64,000 nucleotides of DNA from JAGXQV01 sp964451375. Lineage in GTDB: Bacteria; Pseudomonadota; Gammaproteobacteria; Burkholderiales; Sulfuricellaceae. How positions within the stretch are numbered: the first letter of the stretch is position 1; every line of letters starts with the position of its first letter. The stretch lies in the NCBI GenBank assembly GCA_964451375.1, contig CAYVIN010000001.1:62001-126000 (forward strand), read 5' to 3'. The notes beneath the pieces are model-generated. The model did not search any database, was not told where the DNA came from, and worked only from the letters and a program-made list of their open reading frames with translations. The position numbers were made by a program, and so were the translations under genes. This document shows positions 9,687 to 18,012 of the stretch, in pieces.

Positions 9687-9974
9687 ATGAATGAACCGAC
9701 GCTGAAAGACGGCATGGTAAGCATGCCGAAGGATGAGTTCGAGGCTTTGCTGGAACGAGCTGCCGAGCGTGGCGCGAAGAATGCCTTGCACGGGGTTGGG
9801 CTGGATGGCGAAGACGCAGCGCACGACATCCGCGAATTGCGCAATCTGCTCGATGCCTTCAACGAGGCCAAGAAGACGGCGGGACTTACGATCATCAAGA
9901 TGCTGGTGACCGGACTGGTGCTGGTCTTGCTCGCCGGAACGGTGGTGAAGATCAAGCTGTTCGGGGGAAATTGA
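9687..9974 (+). CDS. small membrane-anchored phage protein, 95 aa
   Basis: The start is placed at 9687, which has a TGGAGAAACG ribosome-binding site. The cytosolic N-terminal part is charged and helical (PKDEFEALLERAAERGAKNA), and one hydrophobic segment (MLVTGLVLVLLAGTVVKI) lies near the C-terminus. Small proteins of this layout, often called DUF6127-like, sit next to holins in prophages. It probably helps lysis timing or membrane targeting. Next gene begins 1 base after its stop. Confidence 0.55.
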   Translation: MNEPTLKDGMVSMPKDEFEALLERAAERGAKNALHGVGLDGEDAAHDIRELRNLLDAFNEAKKTAGLTIIKMLVTGLVLVLLAGTVVKIKLFGGN

Positions 9975-9975
9975 G

Positions 9976-10452
9976 ATGATCGAGACTTTGCTGGGTGGGT
10001 TATTGGGAGGAGTTTTTCGTCTCGCGCCGGAAATCCTCAAGTGGTTCGACCGCCAAGGCGAGCGGTCGCATGAACTGGCGATGCAGGACAAGGCGCTGGA
10101 GTTCGAGAAGCTGCGTGGGGCGTCGCGGATGGGAGAAATTGCTGCCAGTGCCGATGCTGCATGGAATGCCGGGGCGATTGATGCGCTCAAGGAGGCAGTG
10201 CGGGGGCAGGCGCAAATTACCGGTATGCGCTGGGTGGATGCCTTATCGAGCAGCGTGCGCCCGATTCTGACGTACTGGTTCATGGGCCTTTATTGCGCGG
10301 CGAAGACGGCGGCGTTTGTCGGGGTGTTGTTGGCCGGCGCGGGTTGGATCGGGGCGGTGCAGGCGGCTTGGACGGAGGCGGATCAGGCACTGTGGGCGGG
10401 GGTGCTGAATTTTTGGTTTTTGGGTCGCGTGTTTGATCGGGGGCGCTCATGA
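9976..10452 (+). CDS. holin-like phage membrane protein, 158 aa
   Basis: A 158-residue protein with an N-terminal Gly/Leu patch, a charged helical middle, and two hydrophobic segments (YWFMGLYCAAKTAAFVGVLL, then the AGAGWIGAVQAAW and VLNFWFLG stretch) at the C-terminus. Its 3' end overlaps the endolysin start by 4 bases. Position immediately before the endolysin and the membrane segments make a holin the most likely function. Other phage membrane proteins of this type exist, so the label stays at 'holin-like'. Confidence 0.55.
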   Translation: MIETLLGGLLGGVFRLAPEILKWFDRQGERSHELAMQDKALEFEKLRGASRMGEIAASADAAWNAGAIDALKEAVRGQAQITGMRWVDALSSSVRPILTYWFMGLYCAAKTAAFVGVLLAGAGWIGAVQAAWTEADQALWAGVLNFWFLGRVFDRGRS

Positions 10453-10910
10453 TTGCGGTACCACGGGCGGCCATCGATCTAGCCAAGCACTTTGAGGGTT
10501 TCCATCGGGTACCGAAGGCTGACCCGCTACGCCGGGCGTATCCCTATGTTTGCCCAGCGGGATATTGGACGATTGGGTTTGGGCATTTGTGCAAGCCCGA
10601 TCATCCCCCCATCGACGAGGTGCAAGCAGAAATTTATTTGGCCACCGACCTGCAAATCGCGCTCGTCGCCACGCTGAAATATTGCCCAGTGCTGGTGCAG
10701 GAACCGGAAAATCGGCTCTCCGCCATTGTCGACTTCACCTTCAACCTTGGTGCCGGGCGGTTGCAATCGTCTACCCTGCGGCGTCGAATCAATCAGCACG
10801 ATTGGCGTGGGGCTGCCGATGAATTGCGCCGCTGGGTGCGTGGGGGCGGAAAAGTGTTGTCAGGGCTGGTGGTGAGGAGGGAGGCAGAAGTGGAGCTGGT
10901 TTGGCCGTGA
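10449..10910 (+). CDS. phage endolysin, lysozyme (GH24-like)
   Basis: A 153-residue lysozyme that would cleave the glycan strands of peptidoglycan at lysis. The catalytic Glu lies in HFEGF (Glu16). The family core follows as CPAGYWTIGFGH, then LSAIVDFTFNLGAG and a C-terminal helix bundle. No signal peptide or SAR membrane segment is evident, so export needs the upstream holin. The Asp usually found between the Glu and the TIGxGH core is not obvious here: the CPAG variant is present instead. It overlaps the holin-like gene by 4 bases. A decayed copy of the same gene lies near 19.1-19.5 kb, on the far side of the next island. Confidence 0.85.
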   Translation: MIAVPRAAIDLAKHFEGFHRVPKADPLRRAYPYVCPAGYWTIGFGHLCKPDHPPIDEVQAEIYLATDLQIALVATLKYCPVLVQEPENRLSAIVDFTFNLGAGRLQSSTLRRRINQHDWRGAADELRRWVRGGGKVLSGLVVRREAEVELVWP

Positions 10911-11087
10911 GAATCAAGTCACAAAAGCCGGAAGTCGTTGATTGCCATATATCCTTCAGCGCAGAGCGTGGCGCGCATTCATTCAGACCAATCAAGGCAA
11001 AGTCTTATATATTTGACTCACGGCCAACATGTATGAATAATAAATGCACTGTTTTATAACGAATAACGCATTATTTTTCTGCATATT

Positions 11088-12128
11088 ATGTCGGGTTTGC
11101 CTGAAACAAGCATCCAAGGAATCGTTGGTCAATGCGGTGGTCGCCGAGTTTTCATGTCCTTTGCACCAGCCTCATTGTTGCATTCAATAAGTTTTGCGGA
11201 TGTCCTAAACGAGGAAACAGGGCAAGGGTATCAACGATGCTTTACCGGTAAGCACAGCCTGGATTTTAGGAAATATATTCAACAAGATGGCAGTACAACT
11301 ATTCCCTTGGCATTCAATCTGCGCGCCGACCAGGCCGCGCAATGGCAATTAATCGAAACATCCGAAGGGCAAGCAACCCTCAAATTAAATTCACCAAAAA
11401 CCAAGGTGTTGTCGCAAGTCGATTGCCAGCATCGATTGGGGTATTTGGCAGACTTGGATATTTCATTGGCATTCATGACTTTCATCGGCTTATCGTTGAA
11501 AGAGGAAATGGAAATATTCAATGTGATAAACGGGAAGGCGAAAGGCCTTAGTTCAAGCCTTCTGGATTTTCATGAAGCCAAGCTCGCCAATGACCTAGGG
11601 CAGGATCGACCAGAACTCTACATAGCATTAAAGCTCAATGAAGACCCAGCCTCCCCTTGGAAGGGAAAGCTCGACCTTGGGGGCAACAAAACTTCCGGGA
11701 TGAAACGCCACGCTTCTTTGCGAATGATACAAAAGGCAGTAAAACGTTTCCTCAAGGAAAGTCTGATTTTAGATAAGAATTCGGTGGAATATGCGTATAC
11801 CGTAGTTCTTGGGTTCTGGAAGGCAATCACCATTGCTTTGGAAGATGAGTGGCGAGACCCCAGGCGGCATTTCGTGACTAAAGGGATAGGTGTCTACAGT
11901 TTAATGAGTTTGGCCGCTGAATTATTTCAAGACTCACAACGAAACAATTTGGTATGCGACCCCGCGTATTTTGTGGGGACAATGTCTGACTTCATAACTC
12001 AAATTGACTGGACAAATCACGGGCATTTCAAAGGTTTTGGAGGTGCCTCTGGTGCGGATGAAGCGTTGGTCTTATTGCGGGAATTTCGTAATAAATCACG
12101 ATTGAGGTTAGTCGCACATGGCCAATAA
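11088..12128 (+). CDS. DGQHR-domain (DndB-like) protein, 346 aa
   Basis: A 346-residue protein with the motif VDCQHRLGYL near residue 123. This matches the DGQHR signature of DndB-type proteins, with the Gly replaced by Cys. Family members occur next to DNA phosphorothioation genes (as regulators) and in 7-deazaguanine DNA modification clusters. A following helical segment (SLKEEMEIFNVINGKAKGLS) also matches the family. There is no good ribosome-binding site before 11088, so the start is uncertain. Its end overlaps the radical SAM gene by 11 bases. Local composition is strongly A+T-rich compared with the phage genes before it, a sign of separate origin. Confidence 0.75.
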   Translation: MSGLPETSIQGIVGQCGGRRVFMSFAPASLLHSISFADVLNEETGQGYQRCFTGKHSLDFRKYIQQDGSTTIPLAFNLRADQAAQWQLIETSEGQATLKLNSPKTKVLSQVDCQHRLGYLADLDISLAFMTFIGLSLKEEMEIFNVINGKAKGLSSSLLDFHEAKLANDLGQDRPELYIALKLNEDPASPWKGKLDLGGNKTSGMKRHASLRMIQKAVKRFLKESLILDKNSVEYAYTVVLGFWKAITIALEDEWRDPRRHFVTKGIGVYSLMSLAAELFQDSQRNNLVCDPAYFVGTMSDFITQIDWTNHGHFKGFGGASGADEALVLLREFRNKSRLRLVAHGQ

Positions 12129-13701
12129 AAACATCCTGCTGATTGAGCCTGGGTATAAGAATAAATACCCTCCGTTGGGGCTAATGAAGATCGCCCAATA
12201 CCATGGCCGAAATGGAAAAATGGACAACGTTAAGTTCATTAAGGGCGAAGTGGATAAAAGCGTTTTTAACACCTCTTGGGACAGAATCTACGTTACTACG
12301 CTATTTACATTCGAATGGAATGCAATAGCTCGGTCAATTGACTTTGCAGTTCAGGTGTCAAATAACCAGCCCAATAAAGTGTTTGTGGGAGGGATCGCTG
12401 CATCCTTAATGCATGAAACATTTATGCAGGAGCCTAGATGGGCGGGAATACGCTTTATTGCCGGCTTGCTTTCGGCTCCGCCAGCGGTTTCTCTTCAATT
12501 AGATGACTTCATGGAAGAGCTTTATTCCTCGGATCAATATGGCACGCCAATTGAAGATTTAATTCCAGATTACTCCATCATTGAGCATATTAAAGATCAA
12601 TATGTTTACCCAGTACACGACGCATATTTTGCATATGCCTCGCGTGGCTGTGTACGAAAGTGTAGCTTTTGCGGTGTGCCAAAATTAGAAGGCGATCAGA
12701 GAGATAACAAACCCATTAGTCACATCGTAAGGGAGGTCGAAAAGCTCTATGGGGTGAAGCGTGATTTAACCTTGATGGATAACAACATCGTAGCATCTCC
12801 CAATTTCAAGAGCATCATTGCAGAGATTTGTGATCTTGGCTTTACTCGTGGCGCGACCATATTGAGAAATGGTCGCCCCCTTCAACGTAGGGTGGATTTC
12901 AACCAAGGTGTTGATGCACGGATACTCAGTAAGGACAAAATGTTCTTGCGAGAGATTAGCAAAACTTGCATCAAGCCGTTGCGAGTCGCTTTTGATCATA
13001 TAGGGGTTCGGAAACCCTACGAAAAAGCGATTCGCTACGCTCACGAATTTGGCCTAAGTGAGCTTTCAAACTACATGCTCTATAACTTTCAAGACACTCC
13101 TACAGATTTGTATCAAAGAATGCGTCTTAACATAGATCTGAATGAAGAGCTTGGTATTCGAATCTTCTCATTCCCGATGCGTTACCAGCCCACCTATTTG
13201 CCTGATCGTTCCCATATTGGGGAGCATTGGAATAGATATTTTCTTCGATCCATGCAAATAATTCTTCAGGCAACCCATGGAATTGTTAGCGGCAACCCTT
13301 CGTTTTTTTTACGGGCCTTTGGGAATGGCGTTGAGGAATTCGAGGCGTTGCTGTTGATGCCCCATAACTTTCTTTTTAACCGCGCATGGTATGAAGAACT
13401 GCAAGGAAAGCCGGAGCTCGATGAGTATTTAAGTGAAGCGAGAAAGCTATCCTCCGCTGAGAAAGCGGAGCTTGTTGGACATCTTTCTTCCGATAGAAGC
13501 AAGTATACAGAAGCAATTAATGAGATAAGCTCCCCCAAAGTGCGTTCTATTTTCCAATACTACTTGCCTATGGAGAAGGGAAAAGAAGCGGAAATTTGGG
13601 AAATCACCAGGGAGCACCGTAAAAAAATTAAACAAGAAGCTATTAGCATGGTTCCAGATGATGAGCGCGTGGAAGATGCGGATTTGGAGGATGCCGCATG
13701 A
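12118..13701 (+). CDS. radical SAM protein with B12-binding-like N-terminus
   Basis: A 527-residue protein. Residues 5 to about 130 look like the Rossmann-type cobalamin-binding domain that precedes many radical SAM cores (NILLIEPGYKNKYPPLGLMK). The DxHxxG cobalamin ligand motif is missing. The iron-sulfur motif CVRKCSFC (Cys178, Cys182, Cys185) starts the radical SAM barrel. It is followed by the LTLMDNN and VDFNQGVDAR segments seen in B12-type radical SAM enzymes. A C-terminal helical region of about 150 residues is unassigned. It overlaps both neighbours, so it is translated in one operon with the DGQHR and ATPase genes. Substrate is unknown: DNA, tRNA or a peptide are all possible. Confidence 0.8.
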   Translation: MANKNILLIEPGYKNKYPPLGLMKIAQYHGRNGKMDNVKFIKGEVDKSVFNTSWDRIYVTTLFTFEWNAIARSIDFAVQVSNNQPNKVFVGGIAASLMHETFMQEPRWAGIRFIAGLLSAPPAVSLQLDDFMEELYSSDQYGTPIEDLIPDYSIIEHIKDQYVYPVHDAYFAYASRGCVRKCSFCGVPKLEGDQRDNKPISHIVREVEKLYGVKRDLTLMDNNIVASPNFKSIIAEICDLGFTRGATILRNGRPLQRRVDFNQGVDARILSKDKMFLREISKTCIKPLRVAFDHIGVRKPYEKAIRYAHEFGLSELSNYMLYNFQDTPTDLYQRMRLNIDLNEELGIRIFSFPMRYQPTYLPDRSHIGEHWNRYFLRSMQIILQATHGIVSGNPSFFLRAFGNGVEEFEALLLMPHNFLFNRAWYEELQGKPELDEYLSEARKLSSAEKAELVGHLSSDRSKYTEAINEISSPKVRSIFQYYLPMEKGKEAEIWEITREHRKKIKQEAISMVPDDERVEDADLEDAA

Positions 13702-15101
13702 ACACCCCATCCTCTCATGTGATCTCAATTAAAGCGAACCCCATGAAAAATAATGAAGAAATTGTTGTTGGTAAAGATATTCTTGAGTTGCTTACGAGCG
13801 CAATGTATGTCGACCCACTGTCGGTCTATCGGGAGTATATTCAAAATGCTGCGGACGCAATTGAAGAAGGAGCCGTGGCCGGTTTATACCAAAACGAGAA
13901 CCTGCCGAGAATCGATGTAAAAGTTGACCTCGTTAAGCGTGCGATCATTATTCGGGATAACGGCATAGGTATTGCAAATCAGGAATTTGCCAAAAGATTA
14001 ACCGCCCTGGGGGCAAGCCATAAGCGTGGAACAAAACAAAGGGGGTTTAGGGGGGTCGGGAGGCTTTCAGGGCTCGGATATTGCCAACAATTAGTATTCC
14101 GCTCCAAGTCTCACGGCGATCAAAAAGTTTTGGAGATTGTTTGGGACGGGCGAAGACTTAAGGAAATGCTTCGTGATATTTCGCACCAAGATCGTGTTGA
14201 AGATGTAATTAAGGATATTACTGAAATTGGCTCCTTACCTTCGGCAGGGTGGCCTGAGCATTTTTTCGAGGTTGAACTCAGGCAGGTAGTTCGATTCAAA
14301 AACGATTTGCTTCTTAATGCACAGGAAATAAACCAATACCTTGCGCAAACCGGCCCCGTTCCCTTTTCCCCGGATTTTGTTTATGGCAACGAGATAATGA
14401 GTTACCTGCAGCGATTTGGAGGAAACAGCACTTTTAATGTCTACCTTAACGATTCCTCTGAACCCATATATAGGCCCCATCGGGACGAATTTCAGGTAAA
14501 AGAGGATGTCTCAGATTCGTTCAATGAGATTGCCTTCGTCGAAGTGCCTGGTATCGAGGGGGATGTTGATGCGGTAATTTGCCTACTGCATCATAGTTAT
14601 TATGGGGCGATTCCCAAGAGAGCAGGAATCTCTGGCCTTAGGGTTAGGGCGGGGAATATCCAAGTGGGCTCAGATAGCATCTTCATTGATGCCTTTCCAG
14701 AACCCCGCTTCAATAGTTGGTGTGTTGGGGAAATCTATGTGCTTAATCGAAAGATAGCCCCTAATGGAAGGCGTGATGACTTTGAACAGAATGTCCACTA
14801 CCTAAATCTTCAAGGTCACATTGCGACACTCGCGCGCGACGTGGCGAGAATTGCTCGGGCAAAGTCTTCCGAGCGTAATCGTCAGAAACTTGCCGATATT
14901 CAATCAAAAATTGAACCGATGGATGAAGTTCTAGAGCACTTGGCTAATGTTGTCCCTCCTGAAAAAAAGGGTACCTACCTAGAGGTAATGTCAGCATTCT
15001 ACGAATGCGCCCCAAACAAAGTTGAGGCTCAGAATCTAATCCGAAAAGTCATAGATAAACTCGCAAAGGCGCCTAAGACACCCTCTACGTTGTCCCATTG
15101 A
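13698..15101 (+). CDS. Hsp90/GHKL-type ATPase, 467 aa
   Basis: A 467-residue protein with a Bergerat-fold ATPase domain of the Hsp90 type. The N-box is YREYIQNAADAI (Glu46, Asn50, Asp53), the G1 box is DNGIGI (residues 87-92) and the glycine lid is RGFRGVGRLSGLG. A middle domain and helical C-terminus follow. Such stand-alone Hsp90-like ATPases recur in bacterial conflict systems as ATP-driven clamps. The start overlaps the radical SAM stop (ATGA); an internal ATG 15 codons later is an alternative start. The last 17 bases overlap the end of the convergent ParB-like gene, an unusually tight tail-to-tail packing. Confidence 0.8.
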   Translation: MNTPSSHVISIKANPMKNNEEIVVGKDILELLTSAMYVDPLSVYREYIQNAADAIEEGAVAGLYQNENLPRIDVKVDLVKRAIIIRDNGIGIANQEFAKRLTALGASHKRGTKQRGFRGVGRLSGLGYCQQLVFRSKSHGDQKVLEIVWDGRRLKEMLRDISHQDRVEDVIKDITEIGSLPSAGWPEHFFEVELRQVVRFKNDLLLNAQEINQYLAQTGPVPFSPDFVYGNEIMSYLQRFGGNSTFNVYLNDSSEPIYRPHRDEFQVKEDVSDSFNEIAFVEVPGIEGDVDAVICLLHHSYYGAIPKRAGISGLRVRAGNIQVGSDSIFIDAFPEPRFNSWCVGEIYVLNRKIAPNGRRDDFEQNVHYLNLQGHIATLARDVARIARAKSSERNRQKLADIQSKIEPMDEVLEHLANVVPPEKKGTYLEVMSAFYECAPNKVEAQNLIRKVIDKLAKAPKTPSTLSH

Positions 15102-16083
15102 GTTTTTTAAGAAGAGTCTCCATACGTTTACGAATTTTTTCGACCTCGAACACACACCTTTTTCTAGCTTCTCCCTTTAGCTCCATGAGGTCTTCCTCGG
15201 TGGTGTTCTCTGCTGTCCACTCTCTGAATTTTTTCAGGCGCATATATACAAGGTCACTTGCGCCCCGATGCTCTGCGGCTTGAACACTGCTTTCAAAATC
15301 TAAAGTTTCGGAGACGAATCGATGAAGGGTCTTTCCTCCCGCCTCGCAGATTAATTTTAGACCATCCCTAACATCGACGGCTCTCGGGATGTCACCTGAA
15401 CGAACTTTGCTGACAACAATATCATCAAGCTCCGGGTATTCTTCTCTTGCCTTCTTGATTTTGTTAGATTTTATATACTCATCATAGTAGCTCCACCGAG
15501 TTATATCTTTTTCTCCTTTCTCAATCATGAAGTTATAAACATGAACAAGATGAGATACGGCTCTGCTACTTAATCCAATTTCATGCGCTAGTGTCTGCAA
15601 GGTGACCTTGTGGTTCTTGTGCCTGCGATACAGATATCCGGCTTGCTCGTAAGGCGCCCAATCCTTTTTCCCAATGATGTGATATTCACCCAGAAGTGCA
15701 AAGATTGCGCTTTCGCTGATGGATTCAGGGAGCACCTTAACTTTTATTTCGCCCCATTTGATTGGGTTTTTTCTTGCGAGAATTCTGTAGGCGGCTAGCC
15801 GACTGTTCCCTTCCAGTACAATATTTGTTCCGCCTAACACAATCACAGCATCAATTAACCCACCGTTTTCTTCAATCGAATGGATCAAATGTTTCACATG
15901 ATCCATTTTGCTGAGCGTATCCTCTATCTCTTCTTGAGATGGCTCGTCGCCATCGTCCCTTACAATTGAATAGAGCCTGGGGTTCTCCAGGTAAAACTTC
16001 AACTCGGCTTGCGGAACCTTACCCACTTTTACGGGTATTTCTTCTCCGCGCAGCGTTAATACTTCCTCGACAAAAGTTGGCAT
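15085..16083 (-). CDS. ParB-like nuclease-domain protein, 332 aa
   Basis: The N-terminal half carries the ParB/Srx fold: an Asn-Pro motif near residue 33 (LENPRLY) and the core VLEGNSRLAAYRIL with the GxxR nucleotide/phosphate-binding signature. A helix-turn-helix-like region follows (VTLQTLAHEIGLSSRAVSHL), as in DNA-binding ParB relatives. There is no ParA partner nearby, so a role in plasmid partition is unlikely. In modification-defence islands, ParB/Srx domains act as nucleases or NTPases. It is the last gene of the minus-strand operon, 14 bases after the SNF2 gene, and converges on the ATPase gene. Confidence 0.75.
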   Translation of the reverse strand: MPTFVEEVLTLRGEEIPVKVGKVPQAELKFYLENPRLYSIVRDDGDEPSQEEIEDTLSKMDHVKHLIHSIEENGGLIDAVIVLGGTNIVLEGNSRLAAYRILARKNPIKWGEIKVKVLPESISESAIFALLGEYHIIGKKDWAPYEQAGYLYRRHKNHKVTLQTLAHEIGLSSRAVSHLVHVYNFMIEKGEKDITRWSYYDEYIKSNKIKKAREEYPELDDIVVSKVRSGDIPRAVDVRDGLKLICEAGGKTLHRFVSETLDFESSVQAAEHRGASDLVYMRLKKFREWTAENTTEEDLMELKGEARKRCVFEVEKIRKRMETLLKKLNGTT

Positions 16084-16097
16084 TTCTTTCCCCGTTG

Positions 16098-17573
16098 TTA
16101 TTTTTCGATGTTAAGTATGTTTTTCAGGATATCCCCAAAAGAATATGACATTTGTGAACGGTAATATTCAATCGAAATGTCCCCTTGGGCTAATTGAGCG
16201 GCAAGCCGCTTGGCGTGCAAGAGCACATCGACCCAACCGTCGATAGAATCCTGCATTATTAAATTGTACACGTAGCAAGTCTTGATCTGGGAAACGCGGT
16301 GAATGCGATCTTGAGCCTGTAAATAATCGTCCAAGCTAAAGCTGCGATCAAAAAAGATAACATGATTTGCAACGGTTAATGTTAATCCTTCTTTGGCAGC
16401 GCCTGGCGTCGCCACAAGCACCTTGCAATCATCTTCCCCCAGGAATTTCTTAACCGCGCGATTCCGTTGCTCCATGGGGAGCTTTCCGTGAATAGTGGTT
16501 GAACCAAAGGAGCGAAGCCGTTTTGTTAACCAATTGGCATTTTCCGTAAAGGTTGTCCAGACTATAGCTTTTTCACCCTGAGATCGAATCTCCTCGAGCA
16601 ACTCAAGTAAGTATGGCCATTTTCCAGGGTCGCCTTGGTAACCTTCATCCACTAATTGGGGGTTTGAAGCAATCTGAACAAGCCTAAGCAATCGTTTGAT
16701 AATTTCATCTGCTCTATCTTCAGCGGGAATCCCTTCCTTAATCACCACTGCTTTTAAGCCATCTCGATATTGGCAATAGATGTCATGCTGAAACGGTTCC
16801 CAGTCTGTCCAGATCGATTTGATAACCTTTTCAGGCAGTTGAATGAATTCGCTGTTTTTGTTTTCTCTAACAGAGAAGCTTGAAATTTTGCTATGGATAA
16901 CCTGGAGTGCTTTCTCAAATCGATGGCGAGCCGCTTTGTCGTGGGCAAGTTCATTAGAAAGATCGAGTTCACTTTTAAACTGTTGGAACTGCTGACCTAG
17001 GGACTTACCTTGATCCAAAAAATAAATTTGAGCCCAAATGTCATAGGGTCTATTTGCTACCGGGGTTCCTGTAAGAATTACTCTTCGTACAAATGATGGC
17101 GCTAAAGCAAAGAATGCTTGGGTTAACTCAGAGTCGGGGTTTTTGATCTTTGTTGACTCATCTAAGACTATGGCAACCCTCCTGGTCTTAAGAAACAGTG
17201 ACAACCTCTTTTGCTCGAGTTTTACCGCTTCGTAGTGGGTAAGAATGATCCGTGCGGGACTGTTTAGAACAAAAAAATTCTCGTTGCGATTGCCCGATAA
17301 GATGCGCGGCGACAAATGGGAGTGGGCATTTAATTCACGCTTCCAGTTCTCAACCAATCCTTTTTTGGCAACCAGCAAAATCGTATCGACTAATCGTTTT
17401 TCCAACCAATAAAGGATGATGTCGATAGCAATCTTGGATTTGCCTAAGCCTTGCTCATGAAATACTGCGCCGTAAGGAAGTTCCCGAATTGCCTCAGCAG
17501 CATCAGTTTGGTACTGAAACGCCTGCAATTTTGGAATCAGTATGGGTTCTTTTTTTAGCTGGAAACCGGTCAT
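16098..17573 (-). CDS. SNF2-family helicase-like ATPase, 491 aa
   Basis: A 491-residue superfamily 2 ATPase of the SNF2 type. Motif I is HEQGLGKSKIA (Gly42-Lys45). Motif II is VLDESTKIKN with DES in place of DEAH. Motif III is LTGTP, and the C-terminal lobe has TPGAAKEGLTL and the QAQDRIHRVSQ arginine-finger motif. Such enzymes translocate on double-stranded DNA without strand separation. Compared with DISARM or BREX helicases it is compact and has no extra domain. It sits between the nuclease and the ParB-like gene on the minus strand and probably supplies the motor for recognising or restricting DNA. Confidence 0.85.
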   Translation of the reverse strand: MTGFQLKKEPILIPKLQAFQYQTDAAEAIRELPYGAVFHEQGLGKSKIAIDIILYWLEKRLVDTILLVAKKGLVENWKRELNAHSHLSPRILSGNRNENFFVLNSPARIILTHYEAVKLEQKRLSLFLKTRRVAIVLDESTKIKNPDSELTQAFFALAPSFVRRVILTGTPVANRPYDIWAQIYFLDQGKSLGQQFQQFKSELDLSNELAHDKAARHRFEKALQVIHSKISSFSVRENKNSEFIQLPEKVIKSIWTDWEPFQHDIYCQYRDGLKAVVIKEGIPAEDRADEIIKRLLRLVQIASNPQLVDEGYQGDPGKWPYLLELLEEIRSQGEKAIVWTTFTENANWLTKRLRSFGSTTIHGKLPMEQRNRAVKKFLGEDDCKVLVATPGAAKEGLTLTVANHVIFFDRSFSLDDYLQAQDRIHRVSQIKTCYVYNLIMQDSIDGWVDVLLHAKRLAAQLAQGDISIEYYRSQMSYSFGDILKNILNIEK

Positions 17574-17601
17574 ATTCTGGGTGCTTGTGCTGAGTCCGTG
17601 T

Positions 17602-18012
17602 CTAGCCGGGTAACTTTTCCAGGAAAACCAGATTCACATTGGACGCATTGTTTCGTTTCTGGATAGACCAGATCAAGGATTTTGCTTGGTTCACCACGAA
17701 CCAAGGGACGGCAATAATGAAAATTGAATTTGGATAAAGCGCCAAGTATCTTAAGTAGGCGGCTAATTGTTCCCGCGAATGGCGGGTTTCAAGGTCGCCG
17801 GCGCTTTTTGCTTCACCGATTATCAATTGTTGGCTGGTGGGGATACGTAAGTACATATCGGGCACATATCCTTCAATATTTGGGGGAAAGTTTCCAGGGC
17901 GTGTGTCTGGGGCGTCTAACAACACACAAGCGCAGGCGTCACGTCCAAAATTGTTTTCTATCCAGCTTACCAACGCAGTACGGAGCCTGGCGTGAGCAAC
18001 CGACTCCCCCAT
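17602..18012 (-). CDS. small PD-(D/E)XK nuclease-like protein, 136 aa
   Basis: A 136-residue protein with the core of a PD-(D/E)XK nuclease: YVPDMYLR (Asp52), then LIIGEAKSAGD with Glu67 and Lys69, then a QLAAYL helix with Gln82. This matches VRR-NUC-type and Mrr-like small endonucleases that cut DNA using a divalent metal. The start overlaps the stop of the upstream ParB-like gene (TAATG). No DNA-recognition domain is attached, so targeting would have to come from the SNF2 or ParB-like partners. Activity is inferred from motifs. Confidence 0.7.
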   Translation of the reverse strand: MGESVAHARLRTALVSWIENNFGRDACACVLLDAPDTRPGNFPPNIEGYVPDMYLRIPTSQQLIIGEAKSAGDLETRHSREQLAAYLRYLALYPNSIFIIAVPWFVVNQAKSLIWSIQKRNNASNVNLVFLEKLPG

